Positions 8,637 to 16,596 of a stretch of DNA of 58,214 nt are shown piece after piece. The notes below the pieces were generated by a model that saw only the letters and a list, made by a program, of their open reading frames with translations, was not told the DNA's origin and made no database searches. How positions within the stretch are numbered: the first letter of the stretch is position 1; each line of letters begins with the position of its first letter. The DNA is from JBCBRD01 sp039819785. GTDB taxonomy: Bacteria > Pseudomonadota > Alphaproteobacteria > Rhizobiales > Hyphomicrobiaceae. Position numbers and translations under genes: made by a program. Location of the stretch: NCBI GenBank assembly GCA_039819785.1, contig JBCBRH010000027.1:1-58214 (forward strand), given 5' to 3'.

Positions 8637-8849
8637 TCAATCGCCGTTGCCGCCATCACCGCCCGCGTCATCCTCATGCCCATCATCGTGTTGGCGGCGT
8701 TTCTTGCGGGCCTTTAACTCCGGATCGCTACGGCGTGAAACTTTCGGTCCTCCGCCCCACGGCAGGCCAGAGCCGGTTCCCATCAGCGAGAAAATCAGGA
8801 TGAAAAAACCCACAAAGATCAAAAAGACGAGAAACTCAAGAAGGGTCAT
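8637..8849 (-). CDS. Small single-span membrane protein with Asp/Gly/His tail
   Basis: 70 residues. One membrane helix (residues 2-24, Phe/Leu/Ile-rich) is followed by SLMG, a Gly-rich turn and a basic linker (SRRSDPELKARKKRRQ), ending in an acidic tail of His, Asp and Gly (DDGHEDDAGGDGG). A GAGG ribosome-binding site stands 7 bases before the ATG. It has the same plan as the next minus-strand gene (8938-9153): both share a single N-terminal helix, the SLMG motif just after it, an Arg-rich linker and a Gly/Asp tail. I do not recognise the family. Confidence 0.65.
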   Translation of the reverse strand: MTLLEFLVFLIFVGFFILIFSLMGTGSGLPWGGGPKVSRRSDPELKARKKRRQHDDGHEDDAGGDGGNGD

Positions 8850-8937
8850 GGACGGCCTCGGATCAGACAGGCGGCAGGTCAGTCGGCGTGGCCACAGACC
8901 GCCACATCTTCAGCCCGACCACAACCCGGCGTTTGGG

Positions 8938-9153
8938 TCAGTCTCCACCGCCGCCCCCACCCCCGTCGCCTGCTCCGCCATCTGACCCTCCGCCATCGTC
9001 ACCTCGATTGCGACCACCCCCTGTGCCGCCATCATGGCTCGGCTTGGCTGGATTCCAGCGCCGCAAATTCGGTCGAAATCCCATCAACGACGCAAAAGCC
9101 CCGCCAAAAATGACGAAAAACAAAAACAACATCACGCCATCGACTACGGTCAT
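8938..9153 (-). CDS. Small single-span membrane protein with Gly/Asp-rich tail, paralogue
   Basis: 71 residues. An N-terminal helix (residues 6-22) is followed by SLMGFRPNLRRW, a short basic stretch, and a tail of Gly, Asp, Ser and Ala ending in seven consecutive Gly and one Asp. It is upstream of, and on the same strand as, the similar 70-residue gene and may be cotranscribed with it. The Gly-rich tail resembles the low-complexity ends of TPM-domain membrane proteins, but no TPM domain is present. Function unknown. Confidence 0.6.
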   Translation of the reverse strand: MTVVDGVMLFLFFVIFGGAFASLMGFRPNLRRWNPAKPSHDGGTGGGRNRGDDGGGSDGGAGDGGGGGGGD

Positions 9154-9271
9154 GTCTCAGTTCCATTCGGCGATAAAGACTATGGGCAGCATGACCACCC
9201 GTCGCTAAACCTTCAAGAAACCATGCTTCGTCTTCTAAACAATCCGTTAGCCACCATCGGAGCCACTGACC

Positions 9272-10189
9272 ATGCCTGAACTCGATCACGACGCCATTGC
9301 CCGCCTCATCGAAGCCGAACTGGCTGACAGCTTCGATGAAGAGATTGAGATGGAACGCGATGATGCCCGCATGGAAAAGTTGCTTGATGCGGACGCCAGG
9401 GATGACGCGGCTTCCAGCCTTGCACGTGGCACCTACTTCCGCGAGCTCTTCAGGCTCCAATCCGAGTTGATCAAACTGCAGGACTGGGTATCGGAGAAAA
9501 AACTCAAAGTCGTTGTCCTGTTCGAAGGACGCGACGCGGCCGGCAAAGGCGGTTCCATCAAGCGCATCACACAGCGGCTCAACCCCCGCATCTGCCGCGT
9601 GGTTGCATTGCCCGCACCCACCAATCGGGAAAAGTCACAATGGTATTTCCAGCGCTACGTACCCCATCTTCCAGGGGCTGGAGAAATCGTCTTGTTCGAC
9701 CGCTCCTGGTACAATCGCGCAGGTGTCGAACGCGTCATGGGTTTTGCCAGTGAAACCGAGGTCGAGGAGTTTTTCAAAACCGTCCCCGAATTCGAAAAAA
9801 TGCTGGTCGGGTCCGGCATCATCCTCATTAAATATTGGTTTTCGATCACCGACGAACAACAGCAGTTGCGTTTTGAAATGCGCAATCGCGACCCCATGAA
9901 GCAATGGAAGCTTTCGCCCATGGATTTGGAAAGCCGCAAACGCTGGGAAGACTATACGCGAGCCAAGGAAGACATGCTGGCCCGCACGCACATCCCGGAA
10001 GCACGCTGGTGGGTGGTCGAAGGTGATGACAAGAAGCGCGCCCGCCTCAACTGCATCTCTCACCTGCTCAGCCAGATCGATTATGGGGAAATAGCCAGAG
10101 CCCCGGTCGAGCTGCCTCCGCGCGAACACGCACCAGACTACAAGCGCAGCGCCGTTCCAGCCGATATGCACGTGCCAGCAAAGTATTAG
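9272..10189 (+). CDS. ppk2: Polyphosphate kinase 2
   Basis: 305 residues. PPK2 enzymes transfer phosphate between polyphosphate and nucleoside di- or monophosphates. The Walker A motif is in FEGRDAAGKGGSIKRI and the Walker B motif in VLFDRSWYNRAGVERVMGF. EKSQWYFQRYVPHLP and KYWFSITDEQQ...RF..R are also typical. The N-terminal 75 residues are acidic and helical, as in several one-domain PPK2 proteins. A GGAG ribosome-binding site lies 9 bases upstream. The gene stands on the plus strand between hisF and hisA. Preference for ADP, GDP or AMP cannot be read from the sequence. Confidence 0.93.
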   Translation: MPELDHDAIARLIEAELADSFDEEIEMERDDARMEKLLDADARDDAASSLARGTYFRELFRLQSELIKLQDWVSEKKLKVVVLFEGRDAAGKGGSIKRITQRLNPRICRVVALPAPTNREKSQWYFQRYVPHLPGAGEIVLFDRSWYNRAGVERVMGFASETEVEEFFKTVPEFEKMLVGSGIILIKYWFSITDEQQQLRFEMRNRDPMKQWKLSPMDLESRKRWEDYTRAKEDMLARTHIPEARWWVVEGDDKKRARLNCISHLLSQIDYGEIARAPVELPPREHAPDYKRSAVPADMHVPAKY

Positions 10190-10465
10190 GCGGGACCGAT
10201 CATTGAGCCCGGGGACACCGCACTGAGAAGCGCGGCTGAAGACCCATGCCAATTCGGTGGTCTTAACGGCCCGAAAGCGGACAAACCCATCGCCACAGTG
10301 AACAGTGCCTTACCGGAAAAGAATAAAACGGAGTATTCGCGAAACCCATAAAAATCGAACAAGTTTTGAAATCATTCTACCGGGTTTTTTGCAGCAGATT
10401 GATCATCGAGGTACGAGCCGTCCGTGCTCTGCTGTTTCAATAACCGCGCAAAAACGAGTTGAAGA

Positions 10466-12475
10466 ATGGTGGGGCAAACACTGCAGTTCGACGATCATGA
10501 CCACGATCACGGCGGTCATGGAGACCACGGCGGTCAAGGCGGAGCTGATTGCGGCTGCAGCGGTGCATGCGACTGCGATCAGGTAGGCCCCATTGAGGCC
10601 GACACGACCCTGAACGGCACGGGCATTGGATCTCCATTGGATGCCGCCGCGCCCATTAACACCGACCTCGTCGATCAGCTGAACGGCGGCTGGGCCTGGT
10701 CAACCTCAACCGGTCAGGTGGCCAGCACGATTACCTACGGCGCACCAACCAGCAACGCATTCGCATCACCCCTCGCAGAAGCCGCCGGCTGGAGCACCCT
10801 CAACGCGCAGCAACAAGCCACCATGCGCGAAGCTATCCAGGTTTGGGATGACCTGATCGCAACCGACTTCGTCGAAACAAACGGCAACACCGCCGACATC
10901 AAGTTTTCAAACACCACCTCAAACATCGGATACGCCCACGCCTATTCGCCCAGCATCGCAGGCGACGAAGGCGGACTTTACGGCCCGGTTTTCGGATCAG
11001 TCTGGCTCAACAACGGCTACAACGCCGGCACCAACGACCTCGTCACACCTGAAAGCGGCGACTGGGGTTACATGACCTACATCCACGAAATCGGTCATGC
11101 CCTCGGCCTCGATCATGCCGGAAACTACAACGGTGGCAGCCCACGCTACGGCGACACATCCACCGGCTGGCTCTACGCCGAAGATTCGATCCAATACACC
11201 GTCATGTCCTACTTCGGCTCGGGCAATACAGGCGCGATCTGGAACAACAATTACGCCCAGACCCCGATGGTCTACGACATCCTTGCCATTCAGCAGCTCT
11301 ACGGCGCGGAAACCACCACACGCACAGGCGACACCGTCTACGGCTTCAACGCAACGGACACCGGAAGTGTGTATGACTTCTCGGTCAACGGCACACCCAT
11401 CCTCACCATCTGGGATGCAGGCGGACAGGACACGCTGGATGTCTCGAACTATCGCAACGACCAAGTCGTAGACCTGAACGATGGCGCCTATTCCAGTGTT
11501 GGCGGACTGACGAGCAACGTCGCGATTGCCTATGATGCCACGATCGAAAACGCGCACACGGGCGCTGGCCACGATCGCGTAAATGGCAACGAAGTTGCCA
11601 ACACGATTCAAACGGGAGCCGGCAAGGACTTCGTCAACGCCGGCGCTGGCGATGACATTCTTTCAGGCGGCACAAGCAACGACACCCTATTCGGCGAGGC
11701 CGGTAACGATCACATCTCCGGCGGCAAACACAAAGACTACCTGTATGGCGGCGATGGTGACGATCACCTCGAAGGCGGCACAGGCGACGACTACCTTTAT
11801 GGCGAAGACGGCAATGACTTCATCGAGGGTCAGTCCGGGATTGACCGCATCTGGGGTGGAGCTGGCAACGACACCATCGAAGCTGGAAGCGGCGACGATA
11901 AGATCTACGGCAGTGAAGGCGATGATCTTATCGTGGGTGGGTCCGGTTACGACACGCTTGATTTTTCAACCTTTGACGCCCCCGTCGAAGTTGACATGCA
12001 CGCACATACCGTCAGCGGCGCGCAAAGCGGCAATGATGAATTATGGGGCGTTGAACGCGTTTGGGGAACGGCAGGCGACGACAGCTTCAAGGGCGACAAA
12101 CGCGACAACGATTTCCGCGGTGGCGACGGCAATGACGACTTCCGCGGGCTGGGCGGCGCGGACACATTCAAGGGCGGACGGGGCACCGACACCTACACAT
12201 GGTACGCCAAAGACGTCGTCCGCGACGGCACGTTCACTGGAATGGACACCATCATCGACTTCTCGGTCGGCCAGGACATTCTGGAACTCGAAGACTTCTT
12301 CGAAGTGGGTATTGGCCAGTCCATCGACGATTTCGTCCGCTTCGTCGATGACGCCACCGGCACGACGCTCCAAGCCGTCATAGACGGTTTTGGCTTCGCC
12401 GACGTCGTCCACCTGGACGGCCTCGATAGCCTGACGGCCACGTCGCTGATCGAAGACAGTTCGTTGCTGGCCTAA
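10466..12475 (+). CDS. RTX-type M10 (serralysin-like) metalloprotease
   Basis: 669 residues. The catalytic domain (about 60-260) has the full metzincin zinc site HEIGHALGLDHAG (His207, Glu208, His211, His217) and the Met-turn VMSY (247-249). From about 385 to 500 runs a series of RTX nonapeptides (GGxGxDxUx; for example GGDGDDHLEGGTGDDYLYG), which bind calcium and mark type I secretion. There is no Sec signal, and no T1SS genes are in the window. The C-terminus is acidic and hydrophobic, like other T1SS signals. The N-terminal 40 residues are unusual: His 11, 13, 15, 18, 21 and Cys 29, 31, 34, 36 lie in an Asp/Gly background, suggesting metal binding or a propeptide role. Confidence 0.93.
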   Translation: MVGQTLQFDDHDHDHGGHGDHGGQGGADCGCSGACDCDQVGPIEADTTLNGTGIGSPLDAAAPINTDLVDQLNGGWAWSTSTGQVASTITYGAPTSNAFASPLAEAAGWSTLNAQQQATMREAIQVWDDLIATDFVETNGNTADIKFSNTTSNIGYAHAYSPSIAGDEGGLYGPVFGSVWLNNGYNAGTNDLVTPESGDWGYMTYIHEIGHALGLDHAGNYNGGSPRYGDTSTGWLYAEDSIQYTVMSYFGSGNTGAIWNNNYAQTPMVYDILAIQQLYGAETTTRTGDTVYGFNATDTGSVYDFSVNGTPILTIWDAGGQDTLDVSNYRNDQVVDLNDGAYSSVGGLTSNVAIAYDATIENAHTGAGHDRVNGNEVANTIQTGAGKDFVNAGAGDDILSGGTSNDTLFGEAGNDHISGGKHKDYLYGGDGDDHLEGGTGDDYLYGEDGNDFIEGQSGIDRIWGGAGNDTIEAGSGDDKIYGSEGDDLIVGGSGYDTLDFSTFDAPVEVDMHAHTVSGAQSGNDELWGVERVWGTAGDDSFKGDKRDNDFRGGDGNDDFRGLGGADTFKGGRGTDTYTWYAKDVVRDGTFTGMDTIIDFSVGQDILELEDFFEVGIGQSIDDFVRFVDDATGTTLQAVIDGFGFADVVHLDGLDSLTATSLIEDSSLLA

Positions 12476-12517
12476 CGGGTCGACCATTCCATCATCAACA
12501 CCGGCCACGGCAAACGC

Positions 12518-12621
12518 GAGAGCATGTTCAGGAAGAGTGTACGCGGTTTTCCGCCGGGACATGCCCTAAACTACGAGCTTAAAGCCTGCTTTGCGAGCCC
12601 ACGAAAAGCAAACAGGCCCTA
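12518..12621. repeat. 105-bp double-hairpin element, copy A
   Basis: 104 bases between the convergent RTX and GNAT genes. The left hairpin starts AGAGCATGTTC and closes with GGGACATGC; the right hairpin pairs AAGCCTGCTTTGC with GCAAACAGGCCC. The right end CCCTA contains, on the minus strand, the TAG stop codon of the GNAT gene. This copy has diverged most: the left TA is GA and the outer arm of the first hairpin is imperfect. See copies B, C and D. Confidence 0.88.
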
Positions 12622-13092
12622 AAGCGCACCGCGCTCTTTGATCTGCACGCGGTACTGCACGAACGGCGCAAACGTCATGGCACGATCGTAAAGCCGCCTG
12701 GCCGTGGCGTTGTCGTGATCGGTAATCAGAAAAACGCGCGCGGCGTCATGCCGCTTGGCATCTTCAATCACAGCCTCAATCAATGCGTGCCCGACACCCC
12801 CGCCGCGAAAAGCGGGGTCCACAAACAAGTCTTCGAGATAGGCGTACCACGTGGTCGTCCACGTCGAACGGTGCAGCAAGCTATGCGCAAATCCCACCAT
12901 CTCGTCGTCGGCAGAAACGGCTGCAAAACCATCGTGCGTTCCAGGTTCAGACCCCAGCAACCGCTGCCAGGTCGTAGCCGTGATCTCTGGATCAAGTGCA
13001 ATATCGTAAAACGACAGATATCCTGCCCAAAGCGTCTGCCATCGCGCGAAGTCACGCTCAGCGATGGCGCGCACCGTAACGATCTCAACCAT
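12619..13092 (-). CDS. GNAT family N-acetyltransferase
   Basis: 157 residues. The acetyl-CoA-binding signature is DPAFRGGGVGHALIEAVIEDA (R/Q-x-x-G-x-G/A), preceded by LEDLFVDPA and followed by ITDHDNATARRLYDRA, all typical of GNAT motif A and B. The substrate is unknown. The ATG at 13092 is one base past the hisA stop region, so it is translationally close to hisA and likely cotranscribed as an insert in the his cluster. The stop codon TAG lies in the end of a repeat element. Confidence 0.9.
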   Translation of the reverse strand: MVEIVTVRAIAERDFARWQTLWAGYLSFYDIALDPEITATTWQRLLGSEPGTHDGFAAVSADDEMVGFAHSLLHRSTWTTTWYAYLEDLFVDPAFRGGGVGHALIEAVIEDAKRHDAARVFLITDHDNATARRLYDRAMTFAPFVQYRVQIKERGAL

Positions 13093-13093
13093 C

Positions 13094-13825
13094 TCACGCA
13101 CAACCCTTAAGAACAGCCAGTGCTTCAGCCGGATCGACCCGGCCGTCATACAGAGCTCGCCCGGAAATGGCACCTTCCAGCATCGCGTAAGCAGGTTGCA
13201 TCAAAGCTTTGACATCATCGATGGACGCCAGCCCGCCTGATGCAATTACCGGGATCGTGGTAGACCGCGCCAATTCGGCTGTTGCGGGCAGGTTCAAACC
13301 CTTCAACACGCCGTCACGATCAATGTCGGTGTAGATGATGGCCGCGGCACCGGCATCCTCGAACCGCGCGGCCAACTCAACCACGCCGAGCGTACTTGCT
13401 TCCGCCCACCCCTCCACGGCAACCTTGCCGCCCCGCGCATCAATCCCGACGGCAACCTGACCCGGGAACTTGGCACAGGCCTCCCGCACCAGATCAGGAT
13501 CACGGACGGCAATCGTCCCGAGGATCACCCGTCGCACACCCTTGTCGAGCCACGCCTCAATCGTCGCAAGATCGCGAATGCCTCCACCAAGTTGCACCGG
13601 CATAGAAATCGCAGCCAGGATCGCGTCAACAGCTGAGCCGTTGACGGGACGCCCTTCAAATGCGCCGTTAAGATCAACGATATGCAGCCAACTGAAACCT
13701 TGGCTTTCAAACGTCGCAGCTTGTGCAGCGGGGTCATCGTTGAAGACGGTGGCGGCGTTCATGTCGCCCAGCTTGAGACGGACGCACTGACCGTCCTTGA
13801 GGTCGATTGCAGGAAAGAGGATCAC
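13094..13825 (-). CDS. hisA: ProFAR isomerase
   Basis: 243 residues with the start chosen here. It isomerises ProFAR to PRFAR in histidine synthesis, on a TIM barrel. Catalytic regions are ILFPAIDLKDGQCVRL (N-terminal Asp) and VGIDARGGKVAVEGW, with YTDIDRDGVLKG and VIASGGLAS. A GTG at 13825 gives the canonical HisA N-terminus and has AGGA about 10 bases upstream; an ATG at 13843 would add six residues. The gene is immediately followed by the GNAT gene and is separated from hisH by two plus-strand genes. Confidence 0.94.
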   Translation of the reverse strand: MILFPAIDLKDGQCVRLKLGDMNAATVFNDDPAAQAATFESQGFSWLHIVDLNGAFEGRPVNGSAVDAILAAISMPVQLGGGIRDLATIEAWLDKGVRRVILGTIAVRDPDLVREACAKFPGQVAVGIDARGGKVAVEGWAEASTLGVVELAARFEDAGAAAIIYTDIDRDGVLKGLNLPATAELARSTTIPVIASGGLASIDDVKALMQPAYAMLEGAISGRALYDGRVDPAEALAVLKGCA

Positions 13826-14111
13826 AAAAAGAAGTCCTGACATGGAAACAGTCACAGTCGCGGTGAGAGACTGCGTGAGGTTGGGTGGACGGGTGTTTCT
13901 GCGCCAAAGCCCCAACCCAGTCAAACGAGGATCAGTCCTCCGATTGGCTGCACAGGGTGGCGAGGCAGACCACACCCGAATTGAGATGCACCCGACTTGC
14001 GCAACCGCCATATCCCTGCTCAAATCGTGCGGAATAAAACGAAAACATTGTCGTGATTATCCAGACGCGCCAGCCACTCAGTACGCAGGCAAGCAAAGAG
14101 TACATGAAACC

Positions 14112-14429
14112 GTGTTGTTGAGTTCAGACATCGCTCCACCCGCCCCACGCGCACCGAAACGCGCCCTCACGGAAGTTGACGCCGTTGAAGTTTGGATTTC
14201 CAGGTGGTTGCGCCACCGCCGCGCCGACATTGTCAGACGTTTCGGCTGCGACCCGCGTCGCGTCTACGAAATCTGGGAAGGCAAGCGCTACCCGGCGAGC
14301 CGCGAACGAGCGCTCAAGGAATTCAAGACGCGCTACCCGGAACTTCTAGACCGGGTCGACTTCGGCAACCATCGACGCATTCCGCGCATCACCAGCAACG
14401 ATCCAGCGCAACTTGCGTTGTTCGAGTAA
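14112..14429 (+). CDS. Small putative DNA-binding protein
   Basis: About 105 residues from a GTG at 14112; an in-frame open stretch continues back over the hisA start to 13797, but that part looks non-coding. The core is helical and very basic: ALTEVDAVEVWISRWLRHRR, then RRFGCDPRRVYEIWEGKRYP, which has the length and spacing of a helix-turn-helix, then REFALKEFKTRY-like and an RIPRITSND tail. I recall similar short uncharacterised proteins in alphaproteobacteria but cannot name a family. Start uncertain. Confidence 0.55.
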   Translation: MLLSSDIAPPAPRAPKRALTEVDAVEVWISRWLRHRRADIVRRFGCDPRRVYEIWEGKRYPASRERALKEFKTRYPELLDRVDFGNHRRIPRITSNDPAQLALFE

Positions 14430-14705
14430 GCAGACCTGCACCGATCAGGACCCGCTGAATGAGTCCGACTTGCCCCAATTCCTGCACGGCTGCCCTGGGA
14501 TCGCCACGCGCCGATCTCGGTGAGAACAAAAAACGAACTTACGCTGGACTCTGTCAGTGAGTCGTGGCATGTTCTTCTTACGTTCTAAACAGAACACACC
14601 AACAAACGACAGCCCGAATAGACAGCCAGCCCGAATAGACAGCCAGTAAGAGCTTCCTAGTTTCCGCGTAAGGCTCCCAAGCTTTGATACGAAAGAGCCC
14701 TTCCG

Positions 14706-15053
14706 ATGCGCACCTATATGATCGCCTACGACCTCGCAAATCCAAACGCAAAAAAGCATGCGCTTGCCCGCGAAATCATGACCCTCGGCACACGTTGGGC
14801 CCGCCCCTTGGAACAGACGTGGTATGTCTCGACGCTGGAAGATTCAGGCGCGCTGAATGAACGCCTCGCCTGGATGCTGGGCGAAGAAGATGGCCTCGTC
14901 GTTCAAGAGGTTGCAGCCGATGTGGTCTTGTCCAACACCACGCTGCGCTGGTTCCGCACCAAGCAGGACGACACAGCGAACGTCAATGTCGTGCCATTCG
15001 CATCGAGCACATCCGTACCCGCCATCGGCGCTGACGCGGCCGTCGCCGCCTGA
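14706..15053 (+). CDS. Cas2-like (SinR-type) ferredoxin-fold protein
   Basis: 115 residues. The first 85 follow the Cas2/SinR-family pattern: a first strand YMIAYDLANP, a helix, RWARPLEQTWYVST as the second strand pair, a helix with NERLAWMLG, and GLVVQEVAAD as the third strand. The Asp after the first strand is kept (YD). The C-terminal 30 residues are low-complexity. There is no CRISPR array, cas1 or other cas gene in the window, so a CRISPR role is unlikely. SinR-type proteins are of unknown function and are related to VapD nucleases. It lies between the hisH and hisA blocks on the opposite strand. Confidence 0.7.
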   Translation: MRTYMIAYDLANPNAKKHALAREIMTLGTRWARPLEQTWYVSTLEDSGALNERLAWMLGEEDGLVVQEVAADVVLSNTTLRWFRTKQDDTANVNVVPFASSTSVPAIGADAAVAA

Positions 15054-15122
15054 AGCTATACCGGATCAGGTTGGACCAATCGCGTTCGTGTCGCTAAGTG
15101 CCAGATCCAACGAGACAGGCTC

Positions 15123-15227
15123 TTGAGCATGTTTGGGAAAAGTGTACGTGGTTTTCCGCCCGGAACATGCTCCAAATCAAGAGCTTAGAGCCTGCTCTGA
15201 AGGTCCACGAAAAGCAAACAGGCTCTA
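15123..15227. repeat. 105-bp double-hairpin element, copy B
   Basis: 105 bases between the convergent Cas2-like and hisH genes. Left hairpin GAGCATGTTTGGG...CGGAACATGCTC; right hairpin TTAGAGCCTGCTC...GCAAACAGGCTCTAA. The last three bases CTA are the reverse of the hisH stop TAG. Directly before the left end stands ACAGGCTCT, which resembles the right end of another copy; it may be the remnant of an older neighbouring copy. Confidence 0.92.
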
Positions 15228-16025
15228 AGGCGACCACCTCAGGAAGTTACCGAGCAGGCGCAGCCCCAGCGCCTGGCTCTTCTCCGGGTGGAATTGCGTC
15301 CCAAACAGATTGTCGCGCGCCACCGCCGCGGTAATGGACCCGCCATAATCCGTAACAGCGATGCAGTCGTCCTCGTCTTCAGGCACAAAATGGAACGAGT
15401 GCACGAAGTACGCATGCCAGCCCGCCTGTCCCAGCGTGATGCCCTCGAACAGCGGATGGGAGGATGTGTCTGTTGGACCCGTTCTATCGAGGTCAAGGAC
15501 GTCAGATGACACTCCGGCTGAAGCAGCAGTAGCGATTGCGTCCTTCGGCTGGCCGTCACTGAGAGGCGGCGTTGTGTCAGGCTTCAGAGAACCCGCGCCT
15601 CCATGGCCTGCAACCTGCAGCGTATTCCAACCCATATGCGGAATTTTCAGCGACGGATCATCCGGCACGATGGCGCGCACTTCGCCAGCAATCCACCCCA
15701 GCCCCGGATGAATACCGAACTCCAGGCCACGGCTGGCCATAAGCTGCATGCCGACACATATGCCGAAGAATGGACGCGTCCGGTGCATGACCACATCGTC
15801 CAGCGCGTCCAACATCCCAGGGATGCCACTCAGTCCGGCATAGCAGTCCCCAAAAGCACCAACGCCCGGGAGCACGACACGGTCAGCGCCACGAACATCA
15901 CCAGGGTCCGCCGAAACGACGATCTGCGCATTCACGTCGGTTTCGCGCGCGGCACGTTCAATCGCTTTACCAGCCGAATGCAGGTTCCCCGAACCGTAGT
16001 CGATCACCACAACCCGTGAGGTCAT
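15225..16025 (-). CDS. hisH: Imidazole glycerol phosphate synthase glutaminase subunit
   Basis: 266 residues. Class I glutamine amidotransferase that supplies ammonia to HisF. The nucleophile Cys is in GICVGMQLM, and the His/Glu pair is in TQFHPEKSQ. VVVIDYGSGNLHS and VLPGVGAFGDC are the N-terminal marks. Typical HisH has about 210-220 residues; here an insertion of roughly 48 Gly/Ser/Asp/Pro-rich residues lies between WNTLQV and HPLFEG. The ATG at 16025 overlaps the DUF2628 stop (ATGA), so the two are translationally coupled. The TAG stop comes from the end of repeat copy B. Confidence 0.94.
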   Translation of the reverse strand: MTSRVVVIDYGSGNLHSAGKAIERAARETDVNAQIVVSADPGDVRGADRVVLPGVGAFGDCYAGLSGIPGMLDALDDVVMHRTRPFFGICVGMQLMASRGLEFGIHPGLGWIAGEVRAIVPDDPSLKIPHMGWNTLQVAGHGGAGSLKPDTTPPLSDGQPKDAIATAASAGVSSDVLDLDRTGPTDTSSHPLFEGITLGQAGWHAYFVHSFHFVPEDEDDCIAVTDYGGSITAAVARDNLFGTQFHPEKSQALGLRLLGNFLRWSP

Positions 16026-16561
16026 GCGTCCGCCTGGCGTCGGCGATTCAGCCATGCGAAGGCAGCACTCGCACGCGGTATCGAGCGGCCATCCCGACCC
16101 GCCACATCCTGCTTGGCCGGTTGCGGATGATATCCGCCTGACAACGTGGCTTCACCGCCCACGCGCAGCACATCCTGTCGGGGCAGCCAGTCTTCGAAAA
16201 AGCGCCGCTCGCACTCCGTAGAGTTCCGGCCGGTCACGGTTCCAACTGGCGTCCAACCCTTCCGCTCCAACGTCCAGCGCTTGATTGAATCAGCCTCAAA
16301 CCCGATCAAAATATTGATCGCCACCTGCACCAGCATGACCCAGGCGTTAGTAGCACCCAATGCAGCCATCGCCAGACTGATCCCCATGATACCGACGACA
16401 TAAATGAGCGCTGCCAGCCACATCCGATTGAACAAGAACCAGATCGGCGTGAACAGCGCGGCCGCAAAATTGAAGCCGTCCTTCACAAATACGAGCGTTT
16501 CCGCGCGATCCAGACGGTCTCCGCCTGAATGAGGTGGCTCGTGAACAGTATAAGCTACCAT
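16022..16561 (-). CDS. DUF2628 membrane protein
   Basis: 179 residues. DUF2628 hallmarks are the MVAYTVHEPP start, then RAETLVFVKDGFNFAAALFTPIWFLFNRMW, followed by two or three membrane segments (about residues 42-95). A soluble tail of 80 residues follows with GxxxGRNxxECERRFFEDWL. In many alphaproteobacteria this gene sits between hisB and hisH, as here. Function is unknown. An ATG at 16600 overlaps the hisB stop but would add 13 unconserved residues; 16561 gives the family's usual N-terminus and has GAGGG about 11 bases upstream. Confidence 0.88.
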   Translation of the reverse strand: MVAYTVHEPPHSGGDRLDRAETLVFVKDGFNFAAALFTPIWFLFNRMWLAALIYVVGIMGISLAMAALGATNAWVMLVQVAINILIGFEADSIKRWTLERKGWTPVGTVTGRNSTECERRFFEDWLPRQDVLRVGGEATLSGGYHPQPAKQDVAGRDGRSIPRASAAFAWLNRRRQADA

Positions 16562-16596
16562 GCGATCGGCATCCCTCAGGTGCAACAAGGTTAAGA

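Noticed and set aside
11583..12383. 266-codon plus-strand frame, Ala/Thr-rich
   Set aside because: It lies inside the RTX protease in another frame; composition follows from the repeated RTX codons.
13797..14111. Upstream extension of the small DNA-binding protein gene
   Set aside because: The extra part overlaps the start of hisA on the other strand and shows no conserved sequence; a GTG at 14112 is the more economical start.
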